Assembly (NCBI GenBank): GCA_911728435.2
Contig: OU452216.1
Coordinates: 3,174,342-3,238,341 of the forward strand
Length of the DNA: 64,000 bases
Direction of reading: 5' to 3'
From: Apoderus coryli
Lineage: Eukaryota; Arthropoda; Insecta; Coleoptera; Attelabidae
Shown here piece after piece: positions 26,001 to 38,000 of this stretch (position 1 is its first letter; the number at the start of each line of letters is the position of its first letter). The position numbers and the translations under genes were made by a program. The notes beneath the pieces are model-generated. The model saw only the letters and a program-made list of their open reading frames with translations, was not told the origin of the DNA and did not search any database.

Positions 26001-29000
26001 CTTTTCCCGAACAGTGCTGTTAAGTTACTTTTCCACACTCAGTGCGATCAAGTAACTTTTCCCAACTTAGTGCAGTAAAGTTACTTTTTCACACGATTTT
26101 TCAAATGTATTAAACTACAAACTTAAGCCAGTTCTTTACCGTTATGGGTCTTTTTCTCTGGTAATAACAACGTACTTTAAGTTAAGCGAGTTATTTCTAG
26201 TTTTATTGTGGAAAGTTGCATTTTTTCGCACTAAGTGCGGAAAAGCTAGCTTTCCGCATAAAGTTACATTTCCGCACTCAGTGCGATAAAGTTACTTTTC
26301 CGCACTTAGTGCGAAAGTTATTTTTCCGCACTCAGTATGATAAAGTTACTTTTCCGTACGATTTTTCAAATGTATTAAACTACAAACTTAAGCTAGTTTT
26401 TTACCATTATGGGTCTTTTTATCTGGTAATTACAACGTACTTTAATATATTGCGAGTTGTTTCTATTTTTATTGTGGAAAGTTGCATTTTTTCGCACTTA
26501 GTGAGGTAAAGTTACTATTTCGTACTGAGTGCGAAATAGTAACTTTCGCACTAAATGCGGAAAAGTAAGTTTCCGCATTAAGTTACAATTCCGCCCTCAG
26601 TACGATGAAGTTACTTTTCCGCACTCAGTGTGATAAAGTTACTTTTCCGCACGATTTTTCAAATGTTTTTAACAACAAACTTAAGCTAGTTTTTTTCTTT
26701 TCCGCAATTAGTGCGAAATATACTTTTCCCCAGCCAGTGCTGTAAAGTTACTTTTCCGCACTCAGGGCGATCAAGTAACTTTTCCGAACTTAGTACGGTA
26801 AAGTTGCTTTTTCGCACGATTTTTTAAATGTATTAAACTACAAACTTAAGCTAGTTCATTACCATTATGGGTCTTTTTCTCTTGTAATAACAACGTACTT
26901 TAAGTTATTGCGAGTTATTTCTATTTTAATTGTGGAAAGTTTCATTTTTTCGCACTAAGTGCGGAAAAGCTACTTTTCCGAACTCAGTGCGATAAAGATA
27001 CTGTTCCGCACTTAGTGCGATAAAGTTACTTTTCCGCACTCAGTATGATAAAGTTACTTTTCCGCACGATTTTTCAAATGTATTAAACTACAAACTTAAG
27101 CTAGTTTTTTTCCATTAGGGGTCTTTTTCGCTGGTAATAACAACGTACTGTAAGTTATTGCGAGATATTTCTATTGTTAATGTGCAAAGTTGCATTTTTT
27201 CGCACTTAGTGAGGTAAAGTTACTATTTCGTACTGAGTGCGAAAAAGTAACTTTCGCACTAAATGCGGAAAAGTTAGTTTTCCGCATAAAGTAACACTCA
27301 GTGCGATAGAGTTACTTTTCCGCACCCAGTGCTATCAAGTAGCTTTTCCTAACTTAGTGCGGTAAAGTTACTTTTTCGCACGATTTTTCAAATATAATAA
27401 ACTACAAACTTAAGCTAGTTTTTTACTGTTATTGGTCTTTTCCGCTGGTAATAACAACGTACTTTAAGTTATTGCGAGTTATTTCTATTGTTAATGTGGA
27501 AACTTGCACTTCGTGAGGTAAACTTACCATTTCGCACTGATAGCGAAAAAGTATCTTTCGCACAAGTGCGGAAAAATTATTTTTCTGCATAAAGGTACAT
27601 TTTCGCATTCAGTGCGATGAAGTTACTTTTCCGCACTCATTGTGATAAAGTTACTTTTCCGCACGATTTCTCAAATGTATTAAACTACAAACTTAAGCTA
27701 GTTTTTTACCATTATGGGTATTTTTCTCTGGTAATAACAACGTACTTTAAGTTATTGCGAGATATTTCTATTTTTAGTGTGGAAAGTTGCACTTTTTCGC
27801 ACTAAGTTCGGAAAAGCTAGCTTTCCGCATAAAGTTACATTTCCGCACTCAGTGCGATAAAGCTACTTTTCCGCATCCAGTGCTGTAAAGTTACTTTTAC
27901 GCACTCAGTGCGATTTACAATTTCGCACTGAGTACCAATATGGGTGTTTTTCTCTTTGAAGTGCTCGTAGGAAAAAAATTTGTACCTAACACATGCGGAA
28001 AGTGTCATTTTCGCACTTGACGACGGATGACTTAACCCGTTCCGTGCGGAAAAGTACTACTTTCCGCACGTGTTAGTTAAATAACTAATTTCATATTAAA
28101 TTTTAGTTCAGTTGATAAACCGTGTGTTGGTGAGAAATTTTTCGATGGTTTGGTGAATTTCCAATTCTTAAAAAAAATTAAAAGACGGCTACAAGATAGC
28201 GTCCAATATTTTCAAATGAAACTTGATGAATTGTGCAAAGATGATAATGGTGATGCGGATGATCGAAAAACCTTCAATCAAACTATTTGCAAGTATGTAC
28301 TCGATGTTTATTATAGTATAAAGCATGTCCCAAAATAAAAATAACTGGAAAAAATCTTCCAGTGGAAATATTGAATAGTCCATACAATTTCGTCGATGAA
28401 CTTTTAAATCCCCAAAGAAAAAAATGGCTGCTCGTGAGGTTAGAATGAGTTTCCGGCATAAGTTTCGACTTCAGCTGAAGTCATCAACCAAAATACACAG
28501 TTGCCAAAGCTTTTTTTCTGTAAATGTAAATGTTTGATTTATTTAAAATGTTTTGTAGAATTTTTCAGGCATTTCTCCTATGGCTGGAAGAACCTAGGCT
28601 GCAAGAAAACATTTTGTTTCAAAATTTACCACCCCAGTATGAACCTAAACTTCTAATGTTTCTAACTTCAGGAAATACTGTATGTTTATAATTATCATGA
28701 AGGGTTGAAAGTAAAGTTTAATGCAGCAATTTTTAGACACCCTGGTATGAATACCTGGACTACGATGCAATTAAATTGGAGCAGAATAATTCTATAAAAA
28801 GGTGGAGAGTTGCTAATTACCGTGAAAAAACGAATGTTAATAAACCTTTACCAAATGCAGGGAAATCAATGGAAAGTGTTGATCCCGTTGAAAGGATTTT
28901 AAGGAGGTATGAAGACTACAAACTATCAAAATGAAATTTTAGCGTTATTTCTTTATTTTTAGGTTAACTTCGTACGATACACCGAAACCAGCTCCTGATA

Positions 29001-32000
29001 TTGTCTTGACAGCACCAGTAATTCCACAAATCAGTTTTGATAATAAGGAAACCATGTTTCTTTCTCTAGAACAAAGTTTCAAAACACTGAAACAATATGC
29101 CCAGTAAGTTATTTTTTTATTTCCCGAATGCATATCGGCGCTTCTAGCACAGGGATTTAGAGGAGGGAGAAGGAGCTTAACCAATAACACCTAAAGTTTT
29201 AATTCTCTCCTGAGGATGCTAACATTGTTAGCGAAACGCGCGTCGAGATTTAAAAGAAGTGTTTTGGTGAAGTGGTAAAACGATTGTCAGTTTAGTGTTC
29301 TACGCCAAAGGTTCTACTCATCGATTATATAACATGGCTTCACGGTCAACGGAACTGAATTTATACTGTAAGTTTAGGAGTTTTAATTCTCTCCTGAGGA
29401 TGCTAACATTGTTAGCGAAACGCGCGTCGAGATTTAAAAGAAGTGTTTTGGTGAAGTGGTAAAACGATTGTCAGTTTAGTGTTCTACGCCAAAGGTTCTA
29501 CTCATCGATTATATAACATGGCTTCACGGTCAACGGAACTGAATTTATACTGTAAGTTTAGGAGTTTTAATTCTCTCCTGAGGATGCTAACATTGTTAGC
29601 GAAACGCGCGTCGAGATTTAAAAGAAGTGTTTTGGTGAAGTGGTAAAACGATTGTCAGTTTAGTAACACCTAAAGTACAAAGACTCCTTGTAATGTACGC
29701 CGGCGAACTTGCCCCACAGCAGCGATGCAAACGTTGCTGCATCTAATACCTTTGCCTGTTCTAGTCAAAAAAGAGGCAGCAATTAGCGCTCTGAAACTGG
29801 CATAGAGGGACACATGGGAATCCTGAATCTAATATCTTTGGATTCAGGAAGAAAACCGTCGGACGCTTTGCCACGCAAAATGATTTTAAAATCCCATTTG
29901 AAGTGTTCATTGGAGACCGTCAAAAATGGCTAAATGGGGAACCACGATTCCCAGAAAACACATCCGTCTGGTATACGGACGGTTCAAAAGGAATAGAAGG
30001 GAACACAGGCATGCAGGCTCTCTGAATCTCTCGGGAAAAGTCCCACTATATTCCAAGCAGAGATCAACGCTATTAATCGTTGTGCTCAAGAATGCCTGCA
30101 GAGAGGCATCCCGGAACGGCAGATCAATATTATGTCAGACAGTCAAGCTGCGTTAAAAGCACTGAGGTCTTAAACCTTCACGTCAAAGCTAGCATGGGAA
30201 TGCAAACAGACCCTAAAGCAACTGGCAGCTCAGGGGAAATAGATTACTCTTACATGGGTGCCAGGACATGAAGGCATAGAGGGGAACGAAGCGGCGGACC
30301 AACTTGCAAAAAAGGGCGCAAACGCTCCGTTCTGCGGCGGCTCGGAACCCATCTTTGGCCTTCCAAAAAGCCATATGAAGGAAGAACTTCGGAGATGGGA
30401 AAAGGAACAACTTAAGTCCTACTGGAGAAACACTCCAGGCCTAAGACAATCAAAAAGGTTTATCGAACCTTCAGAGCCAACGCAGGGAAGATTATCCAAC
30501 TGGAGAGAAGCGACGTAAGGCGAATTACAGGCCTTTTTACGGGACACCACCCAGTGAAGTACTATTTCAAAAAGATGGGCCTAACCCAGGACGACACTTG
30601 TCGGTTTTGCGAAGACGCAACAGAGACAACAGAACACGTGCCCTGTGAATGCATGGCAAAAGGCTAAAACACCTTGGAGGGGTGACCCTAACACCCGACG
30701 AGCCAAGGAATTTAGCCCCCAGAGAAAAGAAAAGTGTGGGACAGCTGGGCAATTCATAGATTAGAGTCATTCACAAAAGATCTTCTGCAAGTCGAAGTGA
30801 GGGGAGGCCAAACCTCCTAAACGACTTCGATAAAACAATCTACAATGTACGCCGGCTCTACTCTCTCTATTATACTCTATAAATATTCCCAGTTCATGTC
30901 CGCGGCGTTGCCTGGTCATGGAAGATTTCTCATGTAGAGGGACGAGTTTAAATTTTAATTTTCTCTGTTGTGTTGTGTTTTTTAATAAATTTAATTATCA
31001 CGGAAAATGTTGAGAGTATGTTTGGCATCATATACCTAGTAATCATAATTATATGGTCGTCATCAATCAGCGATTGTATTGCCAAATCGTTGTTGCGTGG
31101 TATATTGTAATGGAAATCACAAGAACGGTGTTCTCGTTTTTCGATTCCTGAGTTTAACATCGAATGCCTAAAGGACAACCGAGCGAAACTGAGTCTCCAA
31201 CAACACCTGCAGGACAAGCCCCCGGAAGAATATCCGGATGATATTGAAGAACACTGGTCGTTATCCGTGCCGTGTTCTTTGCTGGTGAGAAGACACTAGG
31301 CTATGTGCAACGAAAACATCAGGATTGGTTCGCTGAAAATGATGAAGAGATACAAATACTAATACACACTAAGCGTAAAGGATTCATCACCTGGCAAAAT
31401 GACCGCAACTCAACATCAAAAAAGAGTCTCTTTCAAATGGCGAAGTCTGAAGTACAACGAAGAACTCGATATCTGAGGACTCAATCGTGGACAGCTAAAT
31501 CATAGAACTAAGGTGGTATCTGTTCGCCTTCGAACCTCTAACTTTCGTTCTTGATCAATGAGAACGTTTTTGGTAAATGCTTTCGCTACTGTCCGTCTTC
31601 CGATGATCAAGAATTTCACCTATAACGTCGCAATACGAATGCCCCCATCAACAAAATAGAACCGAGGTCCTTTTCTATTATTCCGTGCACACAGTGCTTT
31701 AAGCACTCGGCACGATTGAGTTGGGCGTCACTGCACTGCGGACCTTCGGTTAAAAAGGGAGCAGTTAGCTAGCCCACCAGCAGGACGTCTCGGGGCACGC
31801 TAGTTAACACCGCGGACGATGAACCGGCGGCGCGAGACACAAATTCGACTACGAGCTTTTTAACCCCAACAACTTTAATATGTTAAGCGTGAGCCTCTAT
31901 GGAGGCTATTGAAGCTGAACGAATGTCCCCAGAAATTCATCCCAATACTTCGACTCCTACACGATAATATGAACGCAGCAGTTCTCAACAGCAGCGGATC

Positions 32001-35000
32001 GGGATCGAATAACACCTGGCGTAAAGCAGGGTTTTCGATATTTGTGGGAACGGTCATTCAACTTTTAACGATGAAATGTCGGGGGAATAGAGATCGTCTA
32101 CCGATTTGATGGCGGCGAACTCTTCAACCTTCGTAGACTGCAAGTTGGGACGAAGATCGTATACACATCAGTCATTGAGCTTCAATACGAGGATGACAAT
32201 GTTGTCCTAGCTGATACTAAATGCATTTAACAGCGCATACAGGAGTATCGGGCTTGAACTGAATATAAAGAAAACAAAGATTCTCTACCAGCCTGCACCA
32301 AACACTATCGCTGTCCCACCACATATGCCAGTTAACGGAGACAAACTTCAGAACATCGAGAGTTTCTCTTAGTATTAACGACCTGCTGCATTAATTCCAT
32401 AGGTATGTTTATGTGGATTTTTGGTAGAACAATTAAAAACCAATTTTAGGAATTGCCAACATTTCCCCTCAACATTGAGGCATCTTCAGGACTCTTATAA
32501 AATATAAATAAAAATATCGCTGTATGACTGGTTCTGACAGAGAAACCAATGAAAGAAAGAGCCCTGAAGATGCCTCAATGTTGAGTCGAAACGTTTGCAA
32601 TTCCTAAAATTGGTTTTTAATTGATCGACCTAAAATCCACTTAAATATACCTATCGAACCATCAACGATGTCTTAGAGGAGTTGTTGGAATTAAATGGCA
32701 GGACCGACGAAGCTGAAACAACTAGCATTGAGGCATTGATGGTCAGGCACCAGCTGCGATGAACTGGCAACGGAACGCCTTCCAAAGAGGATCCTTTATT
32801 CACAGCTTAAGGTGGGCTCACGAAATCAGGGAGGGCAGCAAAATTGGTACAAGTATGTTCTTAAGACCAACATGAAGAAGTGTGGCTTAGATGTGAAGAA
32901 CAACTGGGAGCAGATCGCGAATGACAGACCGAGATGGAGGCGTACCATTTACGAGGGCCATCAAGTTAAAGTTAGTCTTAACGCGATAATGACCTTATAG
33001 TCGAAGATATTTATCTCAATTAAGTAGAGGTGGAAAATCGTCGATGCTCATTCTCCCTCCCCTCTAGCACCTGATGAGGTCATTGGCCGATATAGTGGAT
33101 TGCTGTTCACTCGGCATATTGCATTTTGACAGCTAACTATGATCTGTTTGAACTTATGTTTCAGTAATCATATGCTAAGGCTGTCAGAACACAAAGCACT
33201 AGACTGCTCATACCAAGAACTTGCACCACAATTGTACAGGTCGGTTTTAAATAAGGTTAAGAAAAAAGTGCCTTGCAAAGGAAGAAACCAAACTGTGCAT
33301 TGTTCCGGAGCAGCGGTTGTTGTGTTAGAAATGCAGGTAATATAGAAACAATATTTCTTAGATTTTACTGAATTTGAGAGACTGGAACGTATCATAATAT
33401 AATAAACACTACTTTATTCAAAAATTAGAAATAAAAAAAATTGCAAGAGTTTCCACTAATTGAGAATTTAGACTTTTAATTCAAATTCAAGATTGAAATT
33501 TGTTTGAACTTAATAATGCATACCTAACGGTGAAACGTCGAGGACACATATCCCCATCATCAGTGGTAAAATACTGTTAAATTATGAATACCGCAATAGG
33601 GAGATCAAGCAATGCATTCTATAGTACGAAATAAAACAATACTCGCCAATTTGCGGAAGAAAAGGTTTTTTTTTTTAAATTAAATTTAGGCTTTAATCAA
33701 ACTTGATTTGCTTTTTTTCTTCGTTTCCGTTTTTTTTTTCATTTTTATGAAGTATCTGCAATAAATGCGTTAGTGAGAAGATGTCCAAAATGTGTTGAGA
33801 TGGGTGGACTACATTTTGAGAAATTCTTGTGATTTTACCTTTTGTTGTTGCCACCAATTAAATTTCTTGTTTTAATTTTTTACTTGCAAACGATGTGTCA
33901 ACCGAAAAAAAGCAAAGAGCCTTTTTTGGTTGTAAATTCAACAAAGGTTCGAGAAATAATTTTTGATTCTAAAAAATCAGTGGCGTACCATATTTTTCAT
34001 TAAAATTGTGCGAAGATGTGTCCGTACGCACGCCACTGGTGGAAGTAAAATAATATTTTTTACGTAAAAAGATGTATTTAAATTATCTATCCAAACGCGC
34101 CAAATTTCTTTTGAATATCTGAGGTAGTTTTAAAAATATTGATGAATTTGAAATTTATTGATATTACAGGGTGCGGCATCATAACTTCCTTATTTCAAAA
34201 CGCAATAAAACCCATTTTATGGATTAGAAGTTTTTATTAGCTCTCCATATCATATATATAATATATGTATATATGGAGACTATTAGTTTCATGAAAAAAA
34301 TTTTTTTTTTAATTTCACTGGAAACACTTGTTTTTGGTCATTTTATACATAAATAAGTAGTTTTAAAAAAATGTCTGTCTGTCTGTCTGTCTGTATCCAC
34401 GAAAACGCAAAAACTGCTTAACAGATTTTAACCAAATTTGGTACAAAAATACTATTGGACATGGCAAGGAGCTGATTAGATTTTGGGAAACAATGAGCGT
34501 AGGCAAAGGGTTTAAAAGAGGGTTCAAAAATTAAAAAAATTCATAGTTCTTAAACTTGTCCGAAATACTGCATAATTTTTTACGCATTTAATTGAATATA
34601 ACCTAAAATATTGAACATAAAATATTAGACCACATGGGCGTTCGAAAATAGTGTAAAATGGGGTAAAAAAGATTAAAAAAAAGACGTATTTCTTAAAAAT
34701 AGCAGAAATATTAACTAGTTATTTATAGTTTTGATAGAATATAATAAAATGTGTCATGAATAACTTACTTTCATAGGCGTTCGTAAATAGTGGAAAAGGG
34801 GTCAAAACATAAAAAATATATATTTCCTAAACTTATTCGAAATATGGAATAATTTTTCATAGTTGTGATACAATATAAGCTAAAAAATATTCCATAAAAG
34901 AATTGGTTCACACAGGCGTTCGAAAATAGTTTAAAAAAAGGGTCAAAAACGAAAAAAAAAATGTTTCTCAAATATACCAGAAAAATTGGCTAATTATATA

Positions 35001-38000
35001 TAGCTTTGATATAAGATAACCTAAAAAATGCAGCATAAAATTTGTATTTACATAGGCGTTCGTAAATAGTAGAAAAAGGGGTAAAATAAAAAAAAATTAA
35101 AATGTAAACATTTTTATATTTAACTAGATGAATTGGTGTTAAAAATACACCACAAAAATTAATGTACCATAGGCGTCCGTGGAAATTCTATAAAAGGGTC
35201 AGAAAAAATTTGTATCTGTGATAACTCAAAAACCACTTAACGGATTTTAACCACATTTGGTACGAAAATACTACAGGATATATATATATATATAGGTGGT
35301 GATTAACATTGAGCGTAGGCAAGGGGTTTAAAAGAGGGTTCAAAAATTTAAAAAATCATAGTTCTTAAACTTATCCGAAATATTGAATAATTTTTTTATA
35401 GTTGTGATAGAATATAACCTAAAAAATGTTACATAAAAGAATTAGTTCACACAGGCGTTTGAAAATAGTCTTAAAAAAGGGTCAAAAACGAAAAAAAAAT
35501 GTTTTCCAAATATACCAGAAAAATTGGCTAATTATATATAGCTTTCATATAAGATAACCTAAAAAATGCAGCATAAAGTTTTTATTTACATAGGCGTTCG
35601 TAAATAGAAAAAAAAAGGGTAAAATAAAAAAAATAAAATGTAAAAAAATTTATATTTAACTAGTTGAATTGGTGTTAAAAATACACGACAAAAATTAATG
35701 TTCCATAGGCGTCCGTGAAAATTCTATAAAAGGGTGAGAAAAAAAATGTATCCGTGATAACTCAAAAACCACTTAACGGATAACCTACAACATGCAGCAT
35801 AACAATTTTGTTTACATAGGCGTTCCTAAATAGTAGAAAATGGGGCAAAATAAATTTTATAATAAAACTAAAAAAAATCAATTAATTTGCGTTCAAGAAC
35901 TTGGCCTAGATCTGAAATATAAAATATCTGCGTATAAATAGTACCTCCAAAGAGAAGGGAAAGGCACAAAACCCGATACTTAAAAAAAATAGCTGATGTC
36001 TAAAACAAAACAAAAATTTATTAAATTTAGATAAATGACAAAAAGGTCATAAAATTATTACTTTTACACTTAAATATGGAGAGCTATTCGTGCCTCGAGG
36101 GCAACAACTAGTTTTTTATTAAAATAATGTAGGTACATATGTAAAGTTTTGCTTCAAACAGTTTTAAAAATCATGTCAGGTAGGTGACGCTCTCCATTGT
36201 CGATACACTGAATAAGCCGATTTCTGGCATTTGTCATAACCCTTTCCAACATGGCAGCTGGTATGTTGACAATTTCGGCCCGCTTTGAGATATTCTAGGG
36301 TTCTTGCACGATTGACATAAACACGGGATTTCAAAAATCCCCAGAAAAAAAATCGCAAGGGGTGAAATCGGGGAACGAGCTGACCACTCCAAATCAAAGT
36401 GGGAAAGTGTTCCCTTAAAACAGCCATTGAAACCCTTGAAGTGTGAGCTGTTGCGCCGTCTTGTTGAAACCAAACGACCCCTGAATCCAATTCGTTAAGT
36501 CGAGGAAAAAAAAATTATCCAAAATGTTTACATATCGGTTAGAATTCACTGTCACTGTTTCCTCATTTTCTTCAAAAAACCAGGGACCTACTACCCCTGC
36601 CGAAGAAATTGCACACCACACTGTGACTTTAGGTGAGTAAAGGGGCTTTCGCGGGGGTTGATGTCAGCCCAGGAACATGTCGTAGTCTTAGGGCAGAATG
36701 CCGTGGAGATCGCAATATTGAGGCTATCACAGCTTCAATGTTTTCAGGTGTTCTAATGTAACGATTGATTTCCGATCTGCCACAGGCCCTGCCAGCGCTA
36801 TAACGAATCGATTTCGAAGGCACGCTGAGTTGCGATCACAGAACGTCCATCGAAAAGTACGCCTCCACGGTAAATGCACGTTGCTCACGGTTCCAACGCA
36901 TCGTGGCGACTGACCGTATGGGGAACAAAACTTTAGATGCACGCCTACCGAATAAGAGCAGTTTCCCCCCACTTCGATCTTTACAGTCTAAATAGCGCGT
37001 ATTTCAAAAAAGGAAGTTATGATGCCGCACCCTGTATTTTGTGGTTCTCTGTCTGCCTCTACCAGTAGGTATTTAAATTTTTTATTTGCAAACGGTGTGT
37101 CAAACGAAAAAAGCAAAGAGCCTTTTTTGGTTGTAAATTGAACAAGGATTTTAGAAATAATTTTTGCTTCTAAAATATCAGTGACGTACCATATTTTTCA
37201 TTAAAATTGTGCGAAGATGTGTCCGTACGCACGCTAGTGTTGGAAGTAAAATAATAATTTTTACCTAAAAAGATGTATCTCAATTATTTCTACAAACGTT
37301 CCAAATTTCATTAAAATATCTAAAGTGGTTTTCAAAATATTATAAATTTGGAATTGATTGATATTATTTTGTACTTCTCTGTGTACCTCTTTTAGTAGGT
37401 ATTTTATTTTTTTACTTGCAAACGGTGTGTCAAACGAAAAAAAGCAAACGACCTTTTTGGTTGTAAATTGAACAGGGATTCTAGAAATAACTTTTCCTTC
37501 TTAAAAAATCAGTGGCGTACTATATATTTCATTAAAATTGTTCGAAGATGTGTCTCTACGCACGCCACTGGTGGAAGTAAAATAATAATTTTTATGTGAA
37601 AAGATGTATCTAAATTATTTCTACAAACGTGTCAAATTTCATTAAAATATCTAAAGTGGTTTTCAAAATATTATAAATTTGGAATTGATTGATATTATTT
37701 TGTGCTTCTCTGTGTACCTCTTTTAGTAGGTATTTTATTTTTTGACTTGCAAACGGTGTGTCAAACGAAAAAAAGCGTTTTTTGGTTGTATATTGAACAA
37801 GGATTCTAGAAATAATTTTTGCTTCTAAAATATCAGTGATGTACCATATTTTTCATTAAAATTGTGCGAAGATGTGTCCGTACGCACGCCACTGGTGGAA
37901 GTAAAATAATAATTTTTATGTGAACAGATGTATCTAAATTATTTCTACAAACGTGCCAAATTTCATTAAAATATCTAAAGTGGTTTTCAAAATATTATAA

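Larger units (their letters stand above)
34167..37034 (-). mobile_element. Tc1/mariner-like element inserted in the satellite and itself hit by a Helitron
   Basis: CAGGGTGCGGCATCATAACT at 34167 and its complement ending at 37034, both next to TA. The flanks join into a continuous satellite unit. Transposase pieces lie on the minus strand to the right of the nested Helitron. Confidence 0.88.

Noticed and set aside
24996..28078. CRISPR-like regular array of palindromic repeats
   Set aside because: Repeats are irregular in length and spacing, spacers are themselves repeated, and the setting is an insect intron.
28568..28575. Downstream acceptor TTTTTCAG for exon 8
   Set aside because: It shifts the frame and destroys the conserved FLLWLEEPRL segment.
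30213..30410. Minus-strand 65-codon frame MFLFPSPKFFLHMAF, repeated at 50588-50782
   Set aside because: Both are antisense shadows of the RNase H region of two copies of the same LINE.
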